A stretch of DNA of 64,000 nucleotides from positions 26,355,693-26,419,692 of the forward strand of contig NC_067205.1 in the NCBI RefSeq assembly GCF_026262505.1, read 5' to 3'. Shown piece after piece: positions 1 through 8,945 of this stretch (the stretch's first letter is position 1; every line of letters begins with the position of its first letter). Both the position numbers and the translations under genes were made by a program. The notes below the pieces were generated by a model that worked only from the letters and a program-made list of their open reading frames with translations, was not told where the DNA came from and made no database searches. This stretch comes from Trichomonas vaginalis G3 (lineage: Eukaryota > Parabasalia > Trichomonadida > Trichomonadidae).

Positions 1-1985
1 GCCAATTATCCAAACAGACTAGAGAGGTTAGAAGAAGAACGTCTTATGGACATGCCTTTCGATGTTAGTGAACCTCAAGTTGAAGGACACGACGGCTTTG
101 CCAGATTCTACTGAAACATGACGAACAATTGCATCCTTTGAGAAGGAAAAAAGGAAAAGGTGAAGACGCACATGCTCCCATGGAAAGAACAAGATATGCA
201 TATGAAAAGTATCGTGAAGTTAGAAGTCAAATTACATCTGGTCGAACCTTTACAGTAAACTTTGACGAAGGAAAGAACAAAGAAGGCTTCATGGGAGTAC
301 TTGCTGCATCAAGACGAAATAAGAAAGGACACAATCTCAGATTGACCATAACAGATTTGGATGGTCACATTTACTATGCACATGGCAATGAACAAACAGC
401 CGCAAAACTTCTTGACGCTTTCAAGACTACAAAGAGAGAACAAATGGTTGACTCCGACTCAGACATTTTGAATGCAATTGAAGGAATTGCAAGTGTCAAG
501 TTCGAATGGTACCAACCTAACCCTCAAGCAGTCAGACAACATGCTGGATACTTCCCGTTCATAAATAAGTCTGACATTGACTTGACAAGGTATGGAATTT
601 ACAATTCAATTGAAACAATTGTCAACGAACCTTGCATTCTTACATGTCTCAGGAACTCTGGTCTTGTTACAGATGAGAAGATGAAGTATCTTGAGTCATG
701 TGTGAAGACAAGGTACATTCTCAGAGGTCAATTGGCAAAAATTGCACCGTTGGCAAATGTCAATATCCGAGTCAACATACCTACAGCTAAAGGTTCTTCA
801 CATGACGACTATGTTGTTGACAAAGACTTACCATGGTTGAAGATTGTAATTGTCCACAACCACTTCATGTTGAACGAAAGTCTTACAAACCCATTCTTTG
901 GTAAAAGTAAGTGCAACATTGTCAGAGCTGTAAACATTCTTTTCGAGAAAGGTTTGTTGGAACCAATTCCAGATGACAAGCTGACAGAAACTTTTGTACC
1001 AAAAGACGAAACAAACTTTTCATTGTTAGCAAGACCAAAAGTTGTTCCAGACAAAGTTCTAGTACAAAAGAAGTACACAGTTCCACAAGGGGTTGGTATG
1101 TTCGGATACCAACCTGAACCAGAAGAACTTCCAATGAGGTTGCAAGAACTTCAAGATGCTATAAACAAACTTCCATTGAGACATCCAATTGACGTCAAAT
1201 TGTATTGGAGAGCATCTGAGTTAGGTCAGAAGGTTTTATATGAAACAGGTTGCTTCGACGATGTTTATGAGATAACAGGAGAAGTTTCTCAGAAGATAAG
1301 AGACTCACTTGAATTTCCACAAACTGGACCAATTGGTTGCGACAAGTTCGACTCAGATGAAAAGATATACTATGTCGACCTTAACGCTGCATACATGAGG
1401 TTTGTCCAATATATTCCGACTGGAATTCCAAACGAAGATGGTGAGTTCCCGGGAAGGAACTATACAGTTGGAAAAGTCATACAACAACTGTATGATATTA
1501 GGAAAGCTTCAAACCCCAAACTTGCAATGACACTCAAATTGCTTATGAATTCGACATGGGGATATTCCATTAAGAAACCTCAAGAGATGAAGAGTAAACA
1601 TTATGAGAAGGTCGACAACTTTGTTGAAAGGTTTTCTCCTTTTGTTTTGAAGTACGAATTCACTCAAGGTCAAAGTGGCTTAGTAACCACATTAAAACCT
1701 ATTGTCGAACATTGGTCTTACCCTCAGTTCGCAAAGGCAGTCCTTGACAACTACAACAAATTCTTCTCCGAAGTCAAATCCAAAGTGAAGGTTTACTATG
1801 AGAACATTGACGCACTCATGACGAACGAAGAAGGCTATAACAAACTCATTGAAATGGGTTTAGTCGGTGAAAAGATGGGCTGTTTTAAGCTAGATAAGGT
1901 ATTTTCCGAAGTTCATGTAATATCGAAAAGGAAATATTGGGGCATACTTGAAGACGGCACAGAAATAAAACATTGCATGAAATAA
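1..1985 (+). pseudogene. polB: Protein-primed type B DNA polymerase of A1 (5' end outside window, broken)
   Basis: This would replicate the Maverick genome. The readable frame has palm motifs in the expected order: a motif A-like stretch (YYVDLNAAY), motif B (KLLMNSTWGY) and a motif C-like stretch (YYENIDA). The first part is nearly identical to the polymerase start at 29079 in A2. An N-terminal block containing EPCILTCLRNSGL and later HNHFMLNE matches in style the block DNCFVYACIQAG / EDHYMLNE of the family B polymerase. That block resembles an OTU-like cysteine protease core, which has been proposed for Polinton polymerases; this assignment is inference. The A polymerase is clearly a different subtype from the 1291-residue B enzyme. 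The locus is broken in about one or two places. Confidence 0.8.
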
Positions 1986-2070
1986 AAAATTTATTTTTAA
2001 AAAAGTGACATTTTTTTATTTTATTTGAAATGTACGCTGAGTTTGTTGGAGAGACCGTTGGGAAACTTGT

Positions 2071-2612
2071 TTGTTAGATGAGAAATATGAAATTCACTGT
2101 TGTGAGTCATTTGAAGTCAGAAACAAAAAGACAAAAAGAGTTTTAAGCGAATGGGAGCGAAATGACGGATATGCTATTATGAAGATGGGTGGAAAACACT
2201 ATCTTAAACATGTTGTCATTGCAACTCATTTTATACTGAATCCTAACAATTTACCTTTTGTAGACCATATAAACCATATAAGAAACGACAATAGACTTGA
2301 AAACTTACGTTGGGTCACTGTTCTGAAAACAATAAGAACAAAGGCAAATTTGGAGATATTGTATTCGAATTTGTCGACGAACTAGAAGATGAAACAATTG
2401 AAATTACAGACTATGGCAAGCATACGTTTGAGTTTTACTACTATAGCGAAGAACAAGACTCTTTCTACTTTTATACCGGCGTAAACTATAGGAAATTACA
2501 AGTATATTTTACTAAGGCGGGCTATGCTTATGTAAACACTAGAGATACAGATGGAAAATACGTTCAAATACTTCTTAACAAATTCAAGAAGCTATATGGC
2601 ATACCATTTTAA
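2071..2612 (+). pseudogene. HNH endonuclease with C-terminal DNA-binding-like module (broken)
   Basis: The locus encodes the signature VDHINHIRNDNRLENLRWVT, the H-N-H core typical of homing-type HNH endonucleases from phages and giant viruses, preceded by a region with KHVVIATHFI. Its C-terminal part (IEITDYGKHTFEFYYY, then TRDTDGKYVQILLNKFKKL) matches a 71-residue protein encoded at 42731-42946 near the end of family B, so the module exists alone as well. The gene lies directly after the polymerase gene of A1 and is absent from the same place in A2, as expected for a freestanding homing endonuclease. It is broken in about one place. Function is inferred from the motif only. Confidence 0.7.
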
Positions 2613-2639
2613 AACAATATATTTTTACATATATTAAAT

Positions 2640-3483
2640 GCTTCAGGTTGAAAAACAAAGAACAAAAGTAGCAGATACAAAACCGTTAGACTATATCTTT
2701 ACAAATGCTGGTAGGACTATTTCAGATGAAGAAATTCATCCCGAGCATACAGGTTTGACTATCCAATTCGTTGGCTTCAAAGTCCTTCAGATGCAAAGGC
2801 AATAGGATTTAGAAGAGTTTTGTTTTCAAATAGAACTAACGCATTTATGTTCGCAGTATATTTTCATGGGCAGTATGAAGGTCCTGATGGTCTAATAGAC
2901 AAATTTGACGAAATGAGAATCTTTACAGTTCGTTCAGACGAAAGTCTTGAGAAAACTCTAGATGACTTTCAAACTCAAATGAACAAATATTATTGGGAAT
3001 TTCAAGAAAAATACGACTCTTTACTAAATGGAACATACTATCTGAAACTAGAATATGACAAGATGAACTCCACCGTTTCATTTCAAAAGATTGAAATTAA
3101 CCCTAAGAGATACAGAGTTTTTATTTTGGGAAGTAGATAAACGTTCTTGGGCACAATTTCTTCGGTTACTAAACCAGAACGAACCATTACCACCAGATGG
3201 TCCATTTAAATTTATACTTCCACCAGCAGATTTGATGGTTTATAGAAACGTGTTTGACCCTCAAAATGTTATGTGTCATGCAAGTTTCAGTTCAAGCAAC
3301 AATAGTTTTCTATGTATTGGTAAGGACCTTTATGACTTTGCTTCTAAATTCTACGAACCACCTAGTAACAGTTTCTCTGACTTTCAGTTTGGTTCACAAC
3401 AAATGGTGTGCAACATATTATTCCATTGTACTATGACTTTTATCTCGAATTGTCTTTCATATATAACTACGGAAAAGTGCTGA
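2640..3483 (+). pseudogene. A1 copy of paralogous structural-type protein family (g286), broken
   Basis: This is nearly identical to the whole 286-residue gene at 29875-30735 in A2. Related proteins are encoded at 24653-25501 (A2), 43898-44713 and 60678-61535 (B), so each element carries two members. Shared features are an N-terminal F-x-YP-x-RW motif followed by a line like AIGFRR. The C-terminal part ends with SDFQVWFTT, IIPLYYDFYLELSFIY or similar strands, which looks like a beta-rich virion protein. I do not recognise the family by name. The start follows the TTTTTA-N-TAAATG promoter pattern used by these elements (2618-2640). The copy is broken in about two places. Confidence 0.75.
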
Positions 3484-3608
3484 AAAAGTATTGAATGTGA
3501 AGATATTAGAAAATAACATTTTTTCTAACATCGTAGAAAACTCATGAAAACAATTTATTTTTGACACTTTCACAAAAAACATAAAAAAAGTGAGTTAAAA
3601 TGAGATGT

Positions 3609-4025
3609 TTACTGAACTGGTTGGATGTCGCCTTCTGAGGTTATGTAGAACGGCTGACCAGAGAAGTGAAGGAGAGACTGAATTGCCAATTTCATATGGG
3701 GTAGGGGGTTCTCCTTGTTTGGTATTTTTATCCAAGGACGTTTGTTTAGGAACTTAACAAGAGCTTCTCTTTTGGCGTCCTTTATGCCATCGAAAGGAGT
3801 GCCTTCTGGTACCTCAATTGGAATTCCAGTCGAAATCTCGAGATTCAAGGCAGCCCTTCCCGTTATCCAACCGTTAACAAGCTTGCCTTTTACATTCTGC
3901 TTGAGGAAGTCTTTCTTGCATTCCAAGTTCTTCCATCCGACAGGAAAATATTTTCCCGACAAAGGGAAAAATTTTCCCCGACAACAGGAAGAACTCTTCC
4001 AGTTGTCCGTCCGTAAACCATTCAA
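3609..4025 (-). CDS. Accessory hypothetical protein, uncertain
   Basis: An open frame of 138 residues sits in the accessory block between the g286 gene and the ATPase gene. Its C-terminal hundred residues have normal protein composition (for example KGKLVNGWITGRAALNLEIS and EALVKFLNKRPWIKIPN). Its N-terminal part is encoded by the TTCCGACAG palindrome array and may not be real coding sequence. The opening MNGLRTDNWK recurs at 36023 in A2, where the rest differs. No family is recognised. The start codon is uncertain. Confidence 0.35.
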   Translation of the reverse strand: MNGLRTDNWKSSSCCRGKFFPLSGKYFPVGWKNLECKKDFLKQNVKGKLVNGWITGRAALNLEISTGIPIEVPEGTPFDGIKDAKREALVKFLNKRPWIKIPNKENPLPHMKLAIQSLLHFSGQPFYITSEGDIQPVQ

Positions 4026-4160
4026 ATTTTCGAAAATTGAGAACTTTTTGGTCGAACTTCAGAAAATGTTTTTCCTTCCGACAGAAAAAGTTTTTCCTTC
4101 CGACAGAAAAAGTTCTTCCTTCCGACAGGAAAAATTTTTCCTTCCGACAGGACACAAACG
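3940..4160. repeat. Tandem palindromic array built on TTCCGACAG
   Basis: About eight degenerate units of roughly 20-22 bp, each made of TTCCGACAG followed by a near-perfect palindrome such as GGAAAAATTTTTCC, GGAAAATATTTTCC or AGAAAAAGTTTTTCCT. The same array occurs at about 35930-36150 in A2. It lies between the divergent frames ending at 3609 and 4524 and spills into both. Confidence 0.7.
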
Positions 4161-4161
4161 G

Positions 4162-4524
4162 ATGACTGACGTTCCTCTTCCTGAATGCCTTCCAAAGCCA
4201 GAAGAACCGAAAGCTGCAGAACCACAACAGTCTCCTCAGCAACCTCAGTTCCAGCAAGTACCTCCGAATTACTACCAATTTCCACCTCAAGGTTACTACC
4301 CACCACAAGGCTTCCCGAACTACCCTCCTCAGCCTATGCCTTACTTCCCCAACCCTTGGTTGTTCCAACAAGCTCCACCCCAGCAATTCCAATTCCAATC
4401 TCAATCGAAGAGAGACCAAGACTTCGAAGAAGGTCTGAACCGCTTACGCAAAGAGTATGCTACAGCTCCAATTGAGAGAAAGTTGTTCCCGGACCAAAAA
4501 ATAATGTTTAGGGTAGATGGTTAG
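4162..4524 (+). CDS. Pro/Gln/Tyr-rich accessory protein, 120 aa
   Basis: The start ATG at 4162 (MTDVPLPECLPKPEEPKAAE) is preserved in A2 near 36161 (MSDVPPTESIPKPEEPKAAE), which favours this frame and start. The middle is low complexity, with repeated PPQGYYPPQGF and PQP segments. The end is charged (KRDQDFEEGLNRLRKEY). It lies directly downstream of the TTCCGACAG array and its stop codon is within the first GGTTAGATCTAACC palindrome unit. No function can be assigned. Low-complexity proteins of this kind can be disordered virion or interaction proteins, but that is a guess. Confidence 0.45.
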   Translation: MTDVPLPECLPKPEEPKAAEPQQSPQQPQFQQVPPNYYQFPPQGYYPPQGFPNYPPQPMPYFPNPWLFQQAPPQQFQFQSQSKRDQDFEEGLNRLRKEYATAPIERKLFPDQKIMFRVDG

Positions 4525-4558
4525 ATCTAACCTCATTTCTAACCCGATTTCTATCCTC
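4509..4558. repeat. Palindrome unit with core GGTTAGATCTAACC (left flank of family X gene)
   Basis: The unit reads GGGTAGAT, then the perfect 14-bp palindrome GGTTAGATCTAACC at 4519-4532, then spaced TTTCTAACCC and TTTCTATCC repeats. These can pair with the leading GGTTAGA and GGGTAGA. It is one of about 22 related units in the window, all in accessory blocks, and it faces inverted copies at 5583-5815. Confidence 0.8.
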
Positions 4559-4640
4559 ATGAATTTTCATGAATTTCCTTAAGATAGAAAAAATAAAGTT
4601 AGTTTTATTTTTATTTATTTTTTTATTTTGTATAAAAGAT

Positions 4641-5579
4641 ATGATTTCAACAATCGGCACAACAACAATTCAAACAACAGCACCAAACTCGTTAGTCATG
4701 AATCCAACATCTATGTTAGTAGAGATGAAAAACTTCATTCCTTCTTCATATAGTTTTGGAACAGAAATACAAAAAATTAAGCAGGAACTTTTAACAAGTA
4801 ATTTAGACTGTACCGCACAGGATGAAGAAAATGAAGAATATCTTTATGAAATGCAGGACATTATTGACCATTTACCTAAATTACCTGAAGTTCAGCAACA
4901 GAAACTGACTGTTCCTGAATTCGATGAAATTGAAGTTAAAGTTAGTGATTCTGCAGAAATTAAGAAATTCATTCGTAAGGTAAATTCTGAATTCTTAGGT
5001 TTTCATTGTAACCACAAAGTTATGGATAAAGACTGCGACATGATTTATAAAAACATCTCTGACATATATAAATCTGAGGAGTTTAAGACATACGACAACT
5101 TTGTTTCATTAGTTGCAAAATGTGTATGGCAGATAAGAGATAAAGATAGAAGAGGTAAAGTATGGCATGAACAGATAAAACCAACTGCTTCAGATTTAAA
5201 GAAAGTCATTGACGCCTTGGTTGTTCTAGCTGGTTTTATTTCAATGTATAACGCAAAAATGAATCCGCAATGTTCTAAATGTAAAGCAGCAATGAGGAAA
5301 TATAACTACTCCGTCAAAGAGATAGAACGTATGAGAAACGACTATGCAGACTTAAAGAAAGAAGCAGAGAAGCCGGTAGAAGATAAAATGGACATGTTAG
5401 CATTTCTGAACAAAAACTATCCAACTGCTGACGATTTCCTTCTATCTGACGTCAAGAAGAAGTATAAAGAAACTTTCGGCATTGTTAAAATTTTTGATAT
5501 CCTCAGCGAAGAAATAGAAGCTACAAAACTGTTTAGAATCTCACGAATTCATAACGTTTACCATGTAAAACGGTTATAA
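4641..5579 (+). CDS. Family X accessory protein, 312 aa (A1)
   Basis: A multicopy protein family with other members at 32004-32918 (A2) and 53085-53936 (B). The start at 4641 (MISTIGTTTIQ) is chosen because the B copy opens the same way; an upstream in-frame ATG would add a spurious hydrophobic stretch. Shared landmarks are NSLVMNPTSMLVEMK, an FHCNHKVMDKDCDM segment, CSKCKAA and a C-terminal IHNVYHVKRL. The Cys/His spacing (CNHK...DC, CSKC) could bind zinc; this is inference. The gene is bounded on both sides by inverted palindrome units, so it looks like a cassette. Function unknown. Confidence 0.75.
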   Translation: MISTIGTTTIQTTAPNSLVMNPTSMLVEMKNFIPSSYSFGTEIQKIKQELLTSNLDCTAQDEENEEYLYEMQDIIDHLPKLPEVQQQKLTVPEFDEIEVKVSDSAEIKKFIRKVNSEFLGFHCNHKVMDKDCDMIYKNISDIYKSEEFKTYDNFVSLVAKCVWQIRDKDRRGKVWHEQIKPTASDLKKVIDALVVLAGFISMYNAKMNPQCSKCKAAMRKYNYSVKEIERMRNDYADLKKEAEKPVEDKMDMLAFLNKNYPTADDFLLSDVKKKYKETFGIVKIFDILSEEIEATKLFRISRIHNVYHVKRL

Positions 5580-5582
5580 ATA

Positions 5583-5815
5583 ATGAGGGTAGAAATGAGG
5601 GTAGATATCGGGTTAGATCTAACCATCTACCCTAAAATTATTTTTATTGAATTCAGCACAAAATTCTGAGTAAAATAATTTTTAGGGCACGTGTCAAACC
5701 GTTGAGTTTTCACAAAATTCCAAAAATAACGTTTACCATGTAAAACGTTTATAAAATAACTGGGGTAGAAATCGGGTTAGAAATCGGGTTAGATCTAACC
5801 ATCTACCCTAAAATA
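5583..5815. repeat. Two palindrome units after the family X gene (inverted relative to 4509)
   Basis: Cores GGTTAGATCTAACC at 5611-5624 and 5787-5800, each preceded by spaced GGGTAGAAA / GGGTTAGAAATC steps and followed by CTACCCTAAAAT. Between them a piece of the family X tail (AACGTTTACCATGTAAAACG) is repeated at about 5728, showing that the unit was duplicated together with the gene end. The same duplication is seen in A2 at 32901 and 33069. The rest of 5580-5865 holds no other feature that I can see. Confidence 0.8.
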
Positions 5816-5865
5816 TATTTTTATTGAATTCAGCACAAAAATAATGAATTTTCAAGCTTGACCAT

Positions 5866-6729
5866 TTACACAATTTGAACTTTGTTTGCGTAGATATGAA
5901 TTCTGAAAGAAGTATGAGGGTCTTGTATGACTTTGTACTTCTCCCATAGTTCATGTCTGTCAAACTTACCTGCCATGGACTCTTTCATAAGTTCCATGAA
6001 ATCGTTTTCGGACAATCCGGGGAAAAGTATTATGTCAGTAAGTATTCTTTTAACATCCTTACTTAAACTCTTTGCTGTCTGTACACAAATGACAACTGAG
6101 ATGTTAAAGTGTCTGAGCTTCTTAAGAATTCGACACATATCTTGTTCTCTGTTCTTTAACAAAGGATGAGAGGCGAAATCATCTAAGATAAGAAGACATC
6201 TATGAGGGTAAGTCTTCCAATCGTAAGATTGCAATTTCTTCGAAATGTATTCTATCTCTTTCTGTTTGTTTCTGAAGTGTTTCTTCTCTAATATTCTCTG
6301 CATTTCCTCATTAGGTTCTTTAAACTTAGAATTTATATACTTATTTATAGCATTATACTTCAAAACTCTTCTTTGGTACTTCTTTATCCAATCTAACAAC
6401 TCAGTATCCTTTATACATACTAACTTAGACTTCTTTATAATATCTTTGAACGAATTGACGGTTTGGTCAAATTGACCAAAAGTCGAACAAATAACAACTA
6501 ACTCATAGAATGGGTTCTTCTCATCTAGTTCTTGTTGTTGTGCAGCCATTTTAAGATAAGTGAAAGTCTTACCCGACCCAGGTGGTGCAATTAGACCTGT
6601 TATACCATTCTGAGCAAATAAGAACTTTTCATGTATAGGCTTTATCTGAGCATTTTCTAACTTCCTCTTGTTCTTGTTTAAAACATTCTCAAATTTCTTG
6701 TCAATGTCAGCAAACTTTTTTTCTAACAT
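5866..6729 (-). CDS. A32-like (FtsK/HerA superfamily) packaging ATPase, A1
   Basis: A 287-residue P-loop ATPase that would pump the genome into the capsid. Walker A is APPGSGKT at about residues 48-55, Walker B is LLILDDF at about 179-185, and a sensor-type glutamine sits in VVICVQT (212-218). The order and spacing match the packaging ATPases of Polintons, virophages and nucleocytoplasmic viruses. The start at 6729 is preferred over an in-frame upstream ATG, because it gives a 36-bp divergent spacer to the plus-strand gene at 6766. A2 has a broken copy at 36252-37125, and family B a distant homologue at 44730-45617. Confidence 0.85.
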   Translation of the reverse strand: MLEKKFADIDKKFENVLNKNKRKLENAQIKPIHEKFLFAQNGITGLIAPPGSGKTFTYLKMAAQQQELDEKNPFYELVVICSTFGQFDQTVNSFKDIIKKSKLVCIKDTELLDWIKKYQRRVLKYNAINKYINSKFKEPNEEMQRILEKKHFRNKQKEIEYISKKLQSYDWKTYPHRCLLILDDFASHPLLKNREQDMCRILKKLRHFNISVVICVQTAKSLSKDVKRILTDIILFPGLSENDFMELMKESMAGKFDRHELWEKYKVIQDPHTSFRIHIYANKVQIV

Positions 6730-6765
6730 ATTTTTAGAAAAATTAAAATTTTTATCTTTTAGAAA

Positions 6766-7209
6766 ATGTCTAGCGATTTCGCTATCTATATTCGAGACAA
6801 GCTTTTCGACAGCAAAACATCTGTCGACCATAAAATCTTACATAGTGTAAACAAGAAAGGTGAATTTGTTCTAAAGTTCTGTTTCTGGGAATATGACAAG
6901 AACCATAAAACATTACAAAGAGCAGTCTTAAAATTTGTCAATGACAGACTTGTTGACAGAGATGACGCCGATTGGAAAGATGAAGTCCAACAAAAGTTCT
7001 TAGAATGCAAAGAAGACACATGCGCTGTTCTTGAAGATGAAATAGAAAACAGAATAGATGAGCTATTAAAGGAAAAAGAACTTTTACATAAATATGGTTC
7101 TGAGAAATTTGACGTCTCACCACCAGAAAAGAAGAAGAGAGAAAAGAAAGTAGAAGAAGAGAAGAAAGAACCAGAGCCAATTCCACCGAAGAAGAAATTT
7201 GACATGTAA
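6766..7209 (+). CDS. Small Lys/Glu-tailed protein, 147 aa (A1)
   Basis: Divergent from the ATPase gene across a short AT-rich spacer. The N-terminal part contains FVLKFCFWEYDKNHKTLQRA and LKFVNDRLVDR. This aligns with FVFTYVLKEYDRYHNEV and IKFVDKKLVNN of the 124-residue protein at 54709-55083 in family B, so this is a conserved Maverick gene of unknown function. A helical region follows, then a charged tail (EKKKREKKVEEEKKEPEP), typical of nucleic-acid or capsid-interior proteins. The A2 copy (37162-37608) is whole too, with a tail that differs by a few repeats. Confidence 0.75.
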   Translation: MSSDFAIYIRDKLFDSKTSVDHKILHSVNKKGEFVLKFCFWEYDKNHKTLQRAVLKFVNDRLVDRDDADWKDEVQQKFLECKEDTCAVLEDEIENRIDELLKEKELLHKYGSEKFDVSPPEKKKREKKVEEEKKEPEPIPPKKKFDM

Positions 7210-7219
7210 AAATAAAATT

Positions 7220-7645
7220 TTATTTTATTAACATTTCTGGGTCAATGTCAATGTTCTCTTCCTTTTTAGGAGTAAACACTGGCTTAGACTCTAATAGCTT
7301 TTTACCCAATTTACCTTGAACTTCTACAACTTTAGACTCATAATATTCATAGTCGTCTGTCTTCTTTGGTTCATAAGGTATAACAAGTTTGTATGCTTTG
7401 CCTTCTTTAAGGTTTGAGAACCTTCTGTCAAAACTTTCTTTGACTGCTAACAAACCTTCTATGTCTAAGTCTTCAAATTTCGCACCATTTTTAGTCACAA
7501 TAGCAAACTTAACTGGTTCGATGTTCCAAACTTTGCTGAATGAAGACTTTTCAAAATGGTAGAAGTAAACATTCAAATATGTGAATGGGTCTAGTTCTTC
7601 TTTAAGTCCTGACATGTACTTGTTTACTGAGATGAATTTCGTCAT
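7220..7645 (-). CDS. Conserved Maverick protein, 141 aa (A1)
   Basis: The start MTKFISVNKY at 7645 was chosen because the longer frame would overlap the helicase gene, and because an ATTTTTTT stretch precedes this ATG. The protein ends in an acidic tail, ENIDIDPEM. A possible distant counterpart is the 157-residue protein at 56152-56625 in B, which ends in SIDIDEGSEMVEEIDPE and shares an F-x-K-x-S-x-F segment. The position next to helicase and ATPase would suit a replication or DNA-binding accessory role, but no motif proves this. Confidence 0.65.
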   Translation of the reverse strand: MTKFISVNKYMSGLKEELDPFTYLNVYFYHFEKSSFSKVWNIEPVKFAIVTKNGAKFEDLDIEGLLAVKESFDRRFSNLKEGKAYKLVIPYEPKKTDDYEYYESKVVEVQGKLGKKLLESKPVFTPKKEENIDIDPEMLIK

Positions 7646-7679
7646 CTTTTCTATCGGATAAAAAAATATTTTTTTAAAT

Positions 7680-8915
7680 TTACTCAGAAAAAATTTTCTT
7701 TGTATATACACCATTCTGTACGTCTAAAAGACTTTTGACATTTGCCAAGAATGTTCGTTTAGACGCTGGCATATAACCATACTCTTGACAATATTGTTTA
7801 TATTCATCATATAAAGACTTTTCATCTAAACACTCAAAGTCGCTTTCTTCTACGAACAGTTCATAAACACTCTTGTTTGCTTCTAACAATGTTTGTCTCT
7901 CTTCGGTATGTGGAATTTGTCTTGGATTGAACTTAGAAATATCTAATGTCATGAAATATGAGAACAAGTGGTTGTAAAAGTCAGATGTCAAAGTTTCTGA
8001 CAAAGCGTCAAAATATTCAGTATCTTGCATATGAGAATCTGACGTTCTGACAACTACATATCTTCTGTCAGAACTTTCTAACTTCATCGGAACAGCATTG
8101 TTTGAAACCATAATGAAGTTTGCAACATTTTCACAAACTCTTGAGTCTTTATACTTTCTTTCAACAACTCCAACTTTATCTGTTATAAGACTCTTCAAAG
8201 CATCTGAGTTCAAAACTTTTGTTGTATCTATACTTTGAAGTTCATTGCAAACTATAAGTTTCATATTCTCTATTGAGGAGTTAAACTTGCCACAGATGTT
8301 TTCTAAGTTTGTCATATTCGGATTCGAATAACCTTCTAACAGTTTGCACAAAATATCTGTAATGAAAGTATTCTTACCAGTTCCTTGTTTTCCAATTATA
8401 ATGAGAGCAGTTTCATTTTTAGCACTTGGATGTTGTAAGATATTTGCAAACCAACATAAGATATACTCATAGACTCTTTCGTTTCCATTGCATATAATTT
8501 CTTTGACATGGTCTAACCAAGCTTCTATAATACTGTGTTTCCATTCTACTTGTTCGTATTTATATCCAGTGAAGATAGAATAGAAGTTTGGAGAAGGTGT
8601 ATAGAACTTTATACCTCGAACTGAAAAATCTTCTAACTTTGACAATAAGATATCCCAAGCATCTAACATCTTCATTCCAACTTGTACAACTTGTATTTTC
8701 TTAAGTTTCTGTCTACATTCTTGTTCAGACACTATTGTTGCTCTTGGTTTGTTAAAGACAACATCCCATTCTTTCATGACATAACATTCTGGGGCAGAGT
8801 CAACATAAATGACTAAACGTTTCAAATTCTCGACTGCTTTGTTATAGTCTCTAAATGGACACATATTTCTGAATGCTTGGAAGTCATAAAAATCTGAAAC
8901 ATCTATTCTGTACAT
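7680..8915 (-). CDS. Superfamily 3 helicase (D5-like C-terminal type), A1
   Basis: A 411-residue protein with an SF3 helicase core: Walker A GKQGTGKN at 175-182, Walker B KLIVCNE at 219-225, motif C NFIMVSNN at 266-273, and SDRRYVVVR with an arginine-finger-like pair at 282-290. These are the features of D5-type viral helicases, virophage S3H and small-virus initiator helicases. It would unwind DNA during element replication. The N-terminal 150 residues have no primase motif that I can recognise. Classic animal Polintons lack a helicase, so its presence sets family A apart. No helicase is seen in the part of family B inside the window. A2 carries a broken copy at 38082-39317. Confidence 0.85.
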   Translation of the reverse strand: MYRIDVSDFYDFQAFRNMCPFRDYNKAVENLKRLVIYVDSAPECYVMKEWDVVFNKPRATIVSEQECRQKLKKIQVVQVGMKMLDAWDILLSKLEDFSVRGIKFYTPSPNFYSIFTGYKYEQVEWKHSIIEAWLDHVKEIICNGNERVYEYILCWFANILQHPSAKNETALIIIGKQGTGKNTFITDILCKLLEGYSNPNMTNLENICGKFNSSIENMKLIVCNELQSIDTTKVLNSDALKSLITDKVGVVERKYKDSRVCENVANFIMVSNNAVPMKLESSDRRYVVVRTSDSHMQDTEYFDALSETLTSDFYNHLFSYFMTLDISKFNPRQIPHTEERQTLLEANKSVYELFVEESDFECLDEKSLYDEYKQYCQEYGYMPASKRTFLANVKSLLDVQNGVYTKKIFSE

Positions 8916-8945
8916 TTTTATAAAAATAAAAAAAATATTATTTTT

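Noticed and set aside
3715-4158. Long plus-strand frame upstream of the Pro/Gln-rich protein as a true N-terminal extension
   Set aside because: It runs through the TTCCGACAG array and opposite the 3609-4025 frame; conservation in A2 begins at the ATG equivalent to 4162.
6786-7205. Minus-strand Ser/Phe-rich frame opposite the 6766 gene
   Set aside because: It is a mirror of the Lys/Glu-rich coding strand; the plus frame has a homologue in B and a promoter.
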